Positions 16,837 to 23,777 of a DNA stretch of 64,000 bases are shown here, piece after piece. Every line of letters begins with the position of its first letter. The first letter of the stretch is position 1. Both the position numbers and the translations under genes were made by a program. The notes below the pieces were generated by a model. It worked only from the letters and a program-made list of their open reading frames with translations. It made no database searches and was not told the origin of the DNA. The stretch covers positions 119,631 to 183,630 of the forward strand of contig JAVBRB010000001.1 of NCBI GenBank assembly GCA_031548515.1. The letters run 5' to 3'. Source of the DNA: UBA940 sp031548515. GTDB lineage: Bacteria > Bacteroidota > Bacteroidia > Bacteroidales > Rikenellaceae.

Positions 16837-17088
16837 CTACAATTTGTTGACGTGATGCTGAAGACTGCTCTTGAGGTTACCCGCTTTGTTCTTGTGGATA
16901 ACGTTGGTCTTCGCAAGCTTGTCCAGCATAGCGGCAACCTTCGGAAGAAGAGTTTCAGCCGCACTTTTGTCAGAGGTGTTACGCAGAGCCTTGACCGCAT
17001 TACGGGCCGTTTTGTGATAGTACCTGTTGCGAAGCCTGCTAACCTCCGTCTGACGGATTCTTTTCTGTGCTGACTTGTGATTTGCCAT
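16837..17088 (-). CDS. rpsT: 30S ribosomal protein S20
   Basis: The 83-residue, Lys/Arg-rich helical protein starts M-A-N-H-K-S-A-Q-K-R-I-R and ends H-H-V-N-K-L, typical of S20, which binds 16S rRNA early in 30S assembly. It lies between tRNA-Glu and tRNA-His on the same strand with no promoter of its own visible. Expression probably relies on read-through of the terminator-like hairpin at 17110-17132. Confidence 0.97.
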   Translation of the reverse strand: MANHKSAQKRIRQTEVSRLRNRYYHKTARNAVKALRNTSDKSAAETLLPKVAAMLDKLAKTNVIHKNKAGNLKSSLQHHVNKL

Positions 17089-17109
17089 TTTTATTCTTTT
17101 GTTAAAAAC

Positions 17110-17132
17110 AGGCGCTCATTTTATTGGCGCCT
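17110..17132 (-). terminator. Terminator-like hairpin between tRNA-Glu and rpsT
   Basis: On the minus strand AGGCGC and GCGCCT (17132-17127 and 17115-17110) form a six-bp stem with an 11-base loop, followed by GTTTTT. It could be a partial terminator or an attenuator setting the tRNA to S20 ratio. Confidence 0.65.
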
Positions 17133-17134
17133 TG

Positions 17135-17206
17135 TAGCCCATAGGAGAATCGAACTCCTCTTTCAAGAATGAAAATCTTGCGTCCTAACCGATAGACGAA
17201 TGGGCC
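17135..17206 (-). tRNA. tRNA-Glu (TTC)
   Basis: A cloverleaf on the minus strand with acceptor GGCCCAT/ATGGGCT, D-arm GTCTATCGGTTAGGAC, anticodon TTC and T-loop AGTTCGATTCT. The gene is preceded by a canonical promoter. Confidence 0.95.
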
Positions 17207-17225
17207 TCCTTGGTTTTTCGTGGGG

Positions 17226-17256
17226 CAAAGATATGTAAAATTTTATTCGCTGCAAA
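17226..17256 (-). promoter_or_regulatory. Promoter for tRNA-Glu/rpsT
   Basis: On the minus strand TTTG (17256-17253) and TATCTTTG (17233-17226) are 19 bases apart, a perfect Bacteroidetes-type promoter. Confidence 0.8.
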
Positions 17257-17288
17257 TAAAAACGGGAAAAAGTAGCGAATATTTTAAG

Positions 17289-18062
17289 TTACAATTTATT
17301 CTCATAAAAGATACGCCCGTCTACGCCCAAACCGATCGAGGTTCCTTCGAATATCCGGCCAAGACTGCCCTCTGCAAGCAGTTCTACAGGGGTGCCGAAA
17401 TGAACACCGCCCGGTTCCAACAACAGTATTCTGTCGGCGAGTTCCATAACTATAGCAAGGTCGTGCGACGAAAAAACCACTGTCTTTCCACGCTTACGGG
17501 CAAGGCGCTGCAGCAGCAGGCACACTTCGTAGCGGTTGGGAAGGTCGAGGAACGCGGTCGGTTCGTCGAGAAGTATGACAGGCGTGTCCTGCGCCAACAC
17601 ACGGGCGATCATTACACGCTGGGCCTCGCCGTCGCTCAGGGTATCCATCTCCCTGGCAGCGAAATCAGACATCCCGACCAACGCCAATGCTTCCGCTACC
17701 GCTGCCTCGTCTTCGGGCGTCAGGCGGCCGATCCAGTTAGTGTAGGGTGTGCGGCCGAGCGAGACTACGTCGCGGACTTTCAGGTTCGTTACGCGGATAC
17801 GCTCAGTCGAAACAAAACCTATTGTTTGGGCAAGTTCATACGGACGGCATGCCGAGACATTGCCCTTCCCTGTTATTATCTCACCGGAAAGCGGATCCGC
17901 GAGTCCTGCCATCACCCGCATCAGGGTGCTTTTGCCTGTTCCGTTACGTCCGATTATCGCTGAAAGGGCACATGTCGGGAAAGACACATCAGCTCCGGCG
18001 ATGAGTGTACATCCAGAATAACCCACCGAGATATCTTTCAGTATGATACCCGCGCCTCTCAT
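17289..18062 (-). CDS. ABC transporter ATPase, FecE/BtuD type
   Basis: This 257-residue ATPase belongs to the iron-siderophore, heme and cobalamin importer family. Walker A is G-R-N-G-T-G-K-S-T, the signature is L-S-D-G-E-A-Q-R-V, and Walker B is V-I-L-L-D-E-P-T. The start overlaps the permease stop by one base, showing translational coupling. With the permease and the binding lipoprotein it makes a complete type II importer. No cobalamin riboswitch is visible upstream, so an iron-chelate or heme substrate is at least as likely as B12. Confidence 0.93.
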   Translation of the reverse strand: MRGAGIILKDISVGYSGCTLIAGADVSFPTCALSAIIGRNGTGKSTLMRVMAGLADPLSGEIITGKGNVSACRPYELAQTIGFVSTERIRVTNLKVRDVVSLGRTPYTNWIGRLTPEDEAAVAEALALVGMSDFAAREMDTLSDGEAQRVMIARVLAQDTPVILLDEPTAFLDLPNRYEVCLLLQRLARKRGKTVVFSSHDLAIVMELADRILLLEPGGVHFGTPVELLAEGSLGRIFEGTSIGLGVDGRIFYENKL

Positions 18063-19072
18063 CAGAAGAATTTTTTGTTACGAATAACAACCAGTATTAT
18101 TATAGGTATGCCAACCAGTGCAGCGACCGTATTGATCGGCAGCGGCGTCTGCCCCGGAAGCTGCGACAGGATATCGCACGCCAACATAACAGCTGCACCC
18201 AGCATCATAGTCGCGGGCATCAGCATGCGGTGATCGGCCTCGCCGGAAAGTATACGCGCCACATGCGGCACCGCAAGCCCCAGGAAACCTATCGGGCCGC
18301 AGAATGCCGTCACAGTTCCGGCCAGCAGGGTCGTATTTATGAAAACAAGTATACGCGTGCGGTCGACATTGACGCCCATCGTGCGGGCATACTGCTCACC
18401 CAGCATCATCGCGTTGAGAGGCTTTATAACGGCAATTGACAATGCCAAAGCCGCCGAAACGACCGGAGCGAGTATCCGCAGCTGTCCCAGCGTAACGCTG
18501 CCCAGACTGCCCATAGTCCATACGACATATGATTTCACCGCCCCCTCGGTACTGAAATATTGGAGTATCTCAACCACCGCCCCGGCCACGCTTCCGAGCA
18601 TCATACCGAGGATCAGGATCACCATAATGTCTTTTATCCGGCGACTGACAGCCATTACAAGCAGGAATATCAGGCCCGCCCCTATCCATGCCGAGCCGAC
18701 TATGCCGATGTTGCGGACGAGGTCCATCCCCGGAACTATCCCCATGAGCGGCGCCCCCAAAAGGAACAGCGCCACACCGAGACTGGCCCCCGAACTTATC
18801 CCAAGCACGTAAGGCCCGGCCAGGGGATTGCGGAAAAGCGTCTGCATCTGCAAGCCGCTAGCACCCAGAGCTGCTCCAGCCAAAACAGCTACAACGGCTT
18901 TAGGCAGGCGGAAATTGAGTACTATATACGCCGCCGTTTCGCCGCCTGTGCCAGTCAGGGCTTTCCACACCTCGCCGAAAGACAACCGCACAGATCCCAG
19001 CCACAGGTCCACAGCGAAAAACAGCACGATGGCAACGGCGGAAACGGCAAACAATATGGTATTTCGAGTCAT
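18062..19072 (-). CDS. ABC transporter permease, FecCD/BtuC type
   Basis: The 336-residue protein has about ten membrane helices and the conserved FecCD features G-A-A-L-G-A-S-G-L-Q-M-Q-T-L-F-R-N-P-L-A near residue 70 and G-F-L-G-L-A-V-P-H-V-A-R in the C-terminal half, the stretch that contacts the ATPase. It forms the homodimeric inner-membrane channel of the importer. It overlaps the ATPase gene by one base and follows the binding-protein gene by 72 bases. Confidence 0.94.
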   Translation of the reverse strand: MTRNTILFAVSAVAIVLFFAVDLWLGSVRLSFGEVWKALTGTGGETAAYIVLNFRLPKAVVAVLAGAALGASGLQMQTLFRNPLAGPYVLGISSGASLGVALFLLGAPLMGIVPGMDLVRNIGIVGSAWIGAGLIFLLVMAVSRRIKDIMVILILGMMLGSVAGAVVEILQYFSTEGAVKSYVVWTMGSLGSVTLGQLRILAPVVSAALALSIAVIKPLNAMMLGEQYARTMGVNVDRTRILVFINTTLLAGTVTAFCGPIGFLGLAVPHVARILSGEADHRMLMPATMMLGAAVMLACDILSQLPGQTPLPINTVAALVGIPIIILVVIRNKKFF

Positions 19073-19144
19073 GAGTTATAGGACGACAACATTTCCTGGA
19101 TCGCTTAATTCTTTCTCCGCAGGATCCTGAATTCGCAACGACGA

Positions 19145-20287
19145 TTATCTCAGTTGTTTATAATAATATAAGGTGCTGTCCTGCGGGAACTCTCCGGGAT
19201 GGAGTATCCTGATCAGGTCCCGCAACACGGCGTCGGGCCTGACTACTCCGGATTCCCAGAAATCGCTCCCTCCGCTCTCAGTCACGCGGGCATTGTTGTT
19301 GAAAACATGCCCGAGGCGCACTGGCGGCGTGGCCGCGAAACGCGGATTATCAGCCAAAAGGTCGGCCAATGCCTGGTAATGATTTGTATTCAACCAGTAA
19401 TCAACCTTTTGCATATATGCATACGCCTCCTCAATGTTTATCGGCCGGCTGTCGCGAGAATCCGTGCCGCTGCATATATACCTGCCGCCCGCATCACGAA
19501 TCAGTTGCACCATATAATTAAGGTCGCCCGGAACATACCAGGTGTCGCGGTACGGCGCATTAAGCATAACCTCTGGACGGTCTGTGTATCCTTCCGCTGC
19601 ATGCTTCAGACGGTCGTAAGAACTGCTGATGGCAGCAAAAGCCTCTGTGCCCCGGTCGAAAAGTCCGCACATTTCGGCTATCGCCACCATCCATTCGGCC
19701 TTTCCGAGAGGGGTTTCCTCAAGGTAATCGCCCACAAAAACGTAAGGGATGCCCATCTCGCGGTATTTGCCGGTAACCTGGCCTCCGTCGTCGGCAACTC
19801 CATAGATAAGCATCAAGTCGGGACGCAATGAAGCGATCAGTTCAAAATTGAGGTTGGTCTCATAACCGATATCGGCAACGTCGCCGGCCTTCCATCGTTC
19901 GCTTATCAGCGAGTCACTGATAAATCCGGCTCCGGACACGCCGACTATACGGTCACCTGCGCCCAGATGCGAAATAAATGCCACATAACTAGACGACATG
20001 CAGATTATTCTTCGAGCCGACGAGCGCAGTACTGTCCCGTCGAAATCACGTGGCGGCTCTTCTCCGTTCTGCGACACGAAAACCCATTGCTCCACCCCAT
20101 TAGCGCCCTGCCATGGGTCGGTTATGCGTATGGCGCGGCTGTTTTCACCGGCCTCGTAGATAGCAAAACCTTCGGCATAGGATGGTTGGTAAAACATCTC
20201 TCCAGGTTCAAATGGGGCGTTCCTGCGTCCGCACGAGCAGACGATGGCGGTAATGGTTAATATTTGGAGTATTCTGATTTTTTTCAT
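19145..20287 (-). CDS. ABC transporter substrate-binding lipoprotein (FecB/BtuF-like)
   Basis: The 380-residue protein has a lipoprotein signal (M-K-K-I-R-I-L-Q-I-L-T-I-T-A-I-V-C-S-C). The mature part matches helical-backbone binding proteins of iron-siderophore or cobalamin importers: R-R-I-I-C-M-S-S-S-Y-V-A-F is the usual family opening, with W-K-A-G-D-V-A-D-I-G-Y further on. I chose the ATG at 20287 because it starts the signal peptide and lies about 20 bases from a good -7 box. A start at 20338 would lie within the promoter. The substrate cannot be decided from the sequence. Confidence 0.9.
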   Translation of the reverse strand: MKKIRILQILTITAIVCSCGRRNAPFEPGEMFYQPSYAEGFAIYEAGENSRAIRITDPWQGANGVEQWVFVSQNGEEPPRDFDGTVLRSSARRIICMSSSYVAFISHLGAGDRIVGVSGAGFISDSLISERWKAGDVADIGYETNLNFELIASLRPDLMLIYGVADDGGQVTGKYREMGIPYVFVGDYLEETPLGKAEWMVAIAEMCGLFDRGTEAFAAISSSYDRLKHAAEGYTDRPEVMLNAPYRDTWYVPGDLNYMVQLIRDAGGRYICSGTDSRDSRPINIEEAYAYMQKVDYWLNTNHYQALADLLADNPRFAATPPVRLGHVFNNNARVTESGGSDFWESGVVRPDAVLRDLIRILHPGEFPQDSTLYYYKQLR

Positions 20288-20307
20288 TGCGGGATGTTTG
20301 CCGGAGA

Positions 20308-20339
20308 CAAATTTAGACAAACAAATCGTAGCCTGCAAA
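20308..20339 (-). promoter_or_regulatory. Promoter of the ABC importer operon
   Basis: On the minus strand TTTG (20339-20336) and TAAATTTG (20315-20308) are 20 bases apart, about 20 bases upstream of the binding-protein start. Confidence 0.75.
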
Positions 20340-20356
20340 AAAAGACAGGTGAAGGT

Positions 20357-20385
20357 TTTGTTTTAAAATTAAATGGCTATATTTG
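20357..20385 (+). promoter_or_regulatory. Promoter for tRNA-Pro
   Basis: TTTG at 20357-20360 and TATATTTG at 20378-20385 are 17 bases apart, slightly short of the usual spacing. It diverges from the importer promoter. Confidence 0.6.
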
Positions 20386-20480
20386 CACTCTCAAAACGAC
20401 GCTGCGGAGCGAGAGCAGGGGTTACTGCAAACATTGCCGAGATGCAAGGAGCAGTACAAGCGCAGCGAAGTAAAACCGTT

Positions 20481-20558
20481 CGGGGTGTAGCTCAGCCCGG
20501 TTAGAGTACACGTCTGGGGGGCGTGTGGCCGCTAGTTCGAATCTAGTCACCCCGACCA
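20481..20558 (+). tRNA. tRNA-Pro (GGG)
   Basis: A cloverleaf with acceptor CGGGGTG/CACCCCG, anticodon GGG in the loop CTGGGGG, T-loop AGTTCGAATCT and an encoded CCA end, which the other tRNAs here lack. Confidence 0.95.
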
Positions 20559-20576
20559 ATGAAAGCAAATGATTTT

Positions 20577-20609
20577 AAGCCATTTACATTTTGTCAATGT
20601 AAATGGCTT
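20577..20609 (+). terminator. Terminator after tRNA-Pro
   Basis: AAGCCATTTACATT (20577-20590) pairs with AATGTAAATGGCTT (20596-20609), a 14-bp perfect stem followed by T. Confidence 0.92.
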
Positions 20610-20628
20610 TTTCTTTTCCAAAGTTACT

Positions 20629-20646
20629 GGAACACTTTTGGAACAC
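20629..20646. repeat. Direct repeat GGAACAC-N4-GGAACAC next to tRNA-Pro
   Basis: Two exact 7-bp copies (20629-20635 and 20640-20646) lie 70 bases beyond the tRNA end, at the border of an AT-rich stretch. They could be remains of integrase arm-type sites. Confidence 0.4.
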
Positions 20647-20813
20647 AGGTCTTTGAATTGGACGAAATTTGGCAATATTTTGCAACTCAGATAGTTCAAT
20701 ATGGTTTTAAATTATAAAACTTGACTGTTCCTAAATTCGACTTTATCTATTTCTTTTTTAATGGATTTCTCTTCAGGTTGTAAGTTAATGATTTTGGATG
20801 CCTTACAAATGCG

Positions 20814-20921
20814 ATGGTATTTACAATCTTAGCCTTAACAGTCATAATACTTTTAGGATTACTAATACTATTTGTTTATTCAATTGCAAACCTCGCCAAA
20901 TGGCTTACACATCCTGGCTGA
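20814..20921 (+). CDS. Putative 35-residue single-span membrane peptide
   Basis: The ATG at 20814 opens a 35-codon frame with one continuous hydrophobic helix (V-F-T-I-L-A-L-T-V-I-I-L-L-G-L-L-I-L-F-V), then a short amphipathic tail A-N-L-A-K-W-L-T-H-P-G and TGA. An in-frame TAA lies upstream, so no longer version exists. The composition is that of a real membrane peptide, although AT-rich DNA favours Leu/Ile/Phe codons by chance. It sits in an AT-rich stretch of about 380 bases between tRNA-Pro and the tyrS leader, where I see no other gene. No homologous family is recognised. Confidence 0.4.
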   Translation: MVFTILALTVIILLGLLILFVYSIANLAKWLTHPG

Positions 20922-20992
20922 CGTGTAATGCACTTTCCAGAAATCACATGAATATCCCATGCGATCGGGGTTTCTATTTAATTTAGAATAGC

Positions 20993-21000
20993 TACCTTTG
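20993..21000 (+). promoter_or_regulatory. -7 box for tyrS
   Basis: TACCTTTG matches TAnnTTTG. The -33 region is only TTTC at 20971-20974. Transcription near 21006 would give tyrS a leader of about 217 bases. Confidence 0.5.
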
Positions 21001-21018
21001 CCTCTGGTTTCATTAAAA

Positions 21019-21198
21019 AGCCCCGTTGGGGAGCTGTTGAAAAACTGCAACAAAATTCTTCCCTCGGTCAGGGGAAGATTTAGGAGGGCGATCGAACTTA
21101 ATCGTTCGGGCATCACAGATGCCATTTCGAGTAAGCGGTGGATATGAGACCACCTTTAATTTATTGTATATAAACGAGTAAGCAGGGGAAGACACCCC
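21019..21198 (+). ncRNA. Hairpin-rich 5' leader of tyrS
   Basis: At least four stems lie in a row between the likely start of transcription and the tyrS ATG. They are AGCCCC/GGGG(A)GCT (21019-21035), CTTCCC/GGGGAAG (21058-21077), GGCAT/ATGCC (21109-21123) and GGTGG/CCACC (21137-21154). A further GGGG/CCCC stem lies at 21185-21198. There is no terminator T-run and no recognisable T-box core. It may be a regulatory leader or a multicopy intergenic repeat. Confidence 0.45.
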
Positions 21199-21222
21199 GA
21201 TTACGCTAAAAAGCAACTTTCG

Positions 21223-22524
21223 ATGAATTTTGTAGAAGAGCTCCGGTGGAGGGGCATGATCCATGACCTGACTCCCGGAACGGAAGAGTATCTTGCCAAA
21301 GGTATGGGTACGGCATACGTCGGCATCGACCCGACCGCCGATTCGCTTCACATAGGCCATCTCGTCAGCGTGATGATACTGAAACATTTCCAGCAGTGCG
21401 GACACCGTCCCATAGCCCTCGTGGGAGGCGCGACAGGCATGATCGGCGACCCGAGCGGAAAATCTTTGGAACGCAACCTATTGGACGAAACCACTCTGCG
21501 CCGCAATCAGGAGGCCATCAAAAAGCAGCTGTCGGGACTGTTGGATTTCGACAGCACGGCACCCAACGCCGCCGTGCTAGTCAACAACTACGACTGGATG
21601 AAAGGGATCAGTTTCCTGGATTTCATCAGGGATATCGGCAAGCTCGTAACGGTCAACTACATGATGGCTAAAGACTCTGTCAGAAAGCGTTTCGACGGCG
21701 AAGGCGAAGGGATGTCGTTCACCGAATTCACATACCAGCTCGTGCAGGGATACGACTTCGTCCACCTGTTCGAGACTATGGATTGTAGAATGCAACTAGG
21801 CGGCAGCGACCAGTGGGGCAACATCACCACCGGCGTCGAACTCATCCGCCGCAAGCTGGGCACCGAAGCCTACGGACTGACCTGCCCGCTTATCAAAAAA
21901 GCCGACGGAACGAAATTCGGCAAGACCGAGAGCGGCAACATCTGGCTTTCGGCCGAATACACACCTCCGTATCGTTTCTATCAATTTTGGGTTAACACAA
22001 GTGATGAGGATGCGAAAAGTTACATCAAGATTTTCACGATGTTGAGTCGTGTGGAAATTGATGCCCTTATCGCTGAACAAGAGACTGCTCCGCATCTCCG
22101 TCCACTGCAAAAGCGTCTTGCACAGGAAGTCACAACCATGATTCACTCTCGTGAGGACTGGGAAAGGGCAGTATATACGTCAGAATATCTTTTTAGTAGC
22201 GATGCTACTCATGAAGACCTTATGCAAAAGAATGAAGATGAGCTGTGGGAGATTCTGTCTAATGTAGACAACAAATATCTGCTCAACGCCGATTTACTAT
22301 TTCGTGGAGATGCTCTAAATATAGTTGATTTCTTGGTAGAAAGAGCTAGAATTTTCCCATCGAAGGGCGAACTCCGTAAACTGATAGCAGGCGGCGGCGT
22401 GTCGCTCAACAAGGAGAAGGTCGAAGACCCGGCGCAGACCATCTCGGCCACCGACCTCATCGCCGGAAAATACCTGCTCGTCCAAAAAGGCAAGAAGAAT
22501 TACTATCTCGTGATAGCGGAATAA
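21223..22524 (+). CDS. tyrS: Tyrosyl-tRNA synthetase, mosaic gene
   Basis: The 433-residue class I synthetase charges tRNA-Tyr. The HIGH motif is H43-I-G-H46, the KMSKS-equivalent is K-F-G-K-T near residue 230, and a C-terminal S4-like RNA-binding domain begins around residue 365 (F-P-S-K-G-E-L-R-K-L-I). The reading frame is intact. From about 21970 to 22375 (residues ~252-382) the DNA becomes clearly more AT-rich, with codons such as TTT, GAT, CGT and AAT, while both flanks use GC-ending codons. This suggests replacement of an internal segment by recombination with a different tyrS. The lipoprotein gene follows after 28 bases. Confidence 0.96.
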   Translation: MNFVEELRWRGMIHDLTPGTEEYLAKGMGTAYVGIDPTADSLHIGHLVSVMILKHFQQCGHRPIALVGGATGMIGDPSGKSLERNLLDETTLRRNQEAIKKQLSGLLDFDSTAPNAAVLVNNYDWMKGISFLDFIRDIGKLVTVNYMMAKDSVRKRFDGEGEGMSFTEFTYQLVQGYDFVHLFETMDCRMQLGGSDQWGNITTGVELIRRKLGTEAYGLTCPLIKKADGTKFGKTESGNIWLSAEYTPPYRFYQFWVNTSDEDAKSYIKIFTMLSRVEIDALIAEQETAPHLRPLQKRLAQEVTTMIHSREDWERAVYTSEYLFSSDATHEDLMQKNEDELWEILSNVDNKYLLNADLLFRGDALNIVDFLVERARIFPSKGELRKLIAGGGVSLNKEKVEDPAQTISATDLIAGKYLLVQKGKKNYYLVIAE

Positions 22525-22552
22525 ACCTGATTACAACCAATAGATTTAAATA

Positions 22553-23161
22553 ATGAAAAGACTTCTTTCATCTCTAATTTTTCGTCTTTCATTTGTTATT
22601 GCAGCCGTGGTTGCAATAACATCGTGCGACGTGGCCAAACAGGCGCAGGGAGCCTATAACATGGTAAATTGCAAGTATGATTACCAGTCGCTGAACAATT
22701 TCTCAGTCGCGGGAATCAATGTTTCGAAAGGCATATCGCTGTTAGACGCTCCCAAGGTCGTCAGCCTGCTGACCGGAAACCTGTCAACCGTACCGGTAGG
22801 CTTCACCGTCAACCTCGGTGTGACCAACCCCAACCAGACCGAGGCAATGCTCAACGGACTCGATTACGTGCTTTCCATAGACGGTATCGACTTCACTACC
22901 GGTTCGCTCGACAAGCAATTGTCCGTACCTGCAGGTGAAACAGGAATGCTTCCCCTTGCAATGGCTTTCGACATAGCCACACTGCTGAAAGGTGAAACCC
23001 ACGACGCAGTAGCCAACGTGGTGAAAAACATGGTGGGCATAGGCAGCAATGCCTCTAAAGTGACGCTCAACATACGTCCGTCGTTCATGGTCGCCGGATA
23101 CAAAGTCACCTCGCCGGTATATGTTCCGATAAATTTCTCATTCGGCGGGAAACAGCCATAA
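22553..23161 (+). CDS. LEA14-like (WHy-type) lipoprotein
   Basis: The 202-residue protein has a lipoprotein signal ending A-I-T-S-C. It is followed by a beta-rich domain resembling the LEA type 2/WHy fold (N-F-S-V-A-G-I-N-V-S-K-G-I-S-L-L-D, then V-G-F-T-V-N-L-G-V-T-N-P-N). Proteins of this fold are envelope or stress-associated in bacteria, but the precise function is unknown. It probably shares a transcript with tyrS and is followed by a good terminator. Confidence 0.75.
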   Translation: MKRLLSSLIFRLSFVIAAVVAITSCDVAKQAQGAYNMVNCKYDYQSLNNFSVAGINVSKGISLLDAPKVVSLLTGNLSTVPVGFTVNLGVTNPNQTEAMLNGLDYVLSIDGIDFTTGSLDKQLSVPAGETGMLPLAMAFDIATLLKGETHDAVANVVKNMVGIGSNASKVTLNIRPSFMVAGYKVTSPVYVPINFSFGGKQP

Positions 23162-23202
23162 CGCCGTTGTGAAAAGGTTCACAACGACGACATGCGACAA
23201 AA

Positions 23203-23227
23203 AAATCCGGCCTTTCGAGCCGGATTT
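23203..23227. terminator. Terminator between convergent genes
   Basis: AAATCCGGC (23203-23211) pairs with GCCGGATTT (23219-23227), flanked by A and T runs. It serves the tyrS operon and probably also the thioredoxin-like gene opposite. Confidence 0.85.
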
Positions 23228-23246
23228 TTTACTTGATGTTTATCGA

Positions 23247-23726
23247 TTATTTCAACAACTCCGCGAGCTTTTCCGCAAGGGCTTCGCCGCGCAGGTTCTC
23301 GGCTACTATCACACCTTTACTGTCGATAAGCAGATTACGTGGAATGGAACGCACGCCGTACATCGACTGGGTGGGGCAATCCCAACCTTTCAGTGCACTG
23401 ACATGCATCCAGTTCATTCCGTTTTTCCTTATCGCACCCTGCCAGGCCGTCGCGTCATTGTCATACGAAACGGCAAAAATCTCGAAACCCTTGCCTTTAT
23501 ACTCGGCATATGCCGCTTTCAGGTATGGAACCTCGCCCATGCAGGGACCGCACCACGACGCCCAGAAGTCGAGCAAAGTGTATTTATTCGCCTCAACGGT
23601 TTTCGAGAGGGCCAGTTCTTTCCCGTCCGGCGAGGGCAGGGAGAAATCCTTGTATTTTTCGCCGGTCTGCGCATTACACGCTGCCGAAACGGCAACCGCC
23701 GCGATCATCAGAAACAGTTTTTTCAT
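23247..23726 (-). CDS. TlpA/ResA-like thiol-disulfide protein
   Basis: The 159-residue periplasmic thioredoxin-like protein has a signal peptide (residues 1-20) and the redox motif W-C59-G-P-C62. It is followed by the family features I-F-A-V-S-Y-D-N-D and the cis-proline region R-S-I-P-R-N-L-L-I-D-S-K-G. It probably reduces or isomerises disulfides in the envelope. It closely resembles the C-terminal domain of the next gene upstream, with which it forms a tandem pair about 50 bases apart. Confidence 0.92.
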   Translation of the reverse strand: MKKLFLMIAAVAVSAACNAQTGEKYKDFSLPSPDGKELALSKTVEANKYTLLDFWASWCGPCMGEVPYLKAAYAEYKGKGFEIFAVSYDNDATAWQGAIRKNGMNWMHVSALKGWDCPTQSMYGVRSIPRNLLIDSKGVIVAENLRGEALAEKLAELLK

Positions 23727-23777
23727 AGGTATGGTTTTTTATATGATAAATTAACGTACCCGCAAATATAATGTTAT

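Noticed and set aside
20288..20480. Cobalamin riboswitch upstream of the ABC importer
   Set aside because: The leader from the mapped-looking promoter is only about 15 bases, and no B12-box-like sequence is present.
21006..21222. T-box riboswitch before tyrS
   Set aside because: No T-box core sequence and no terminator/antiterminator pair with a T run; T-boxes are not expected in this phylum.
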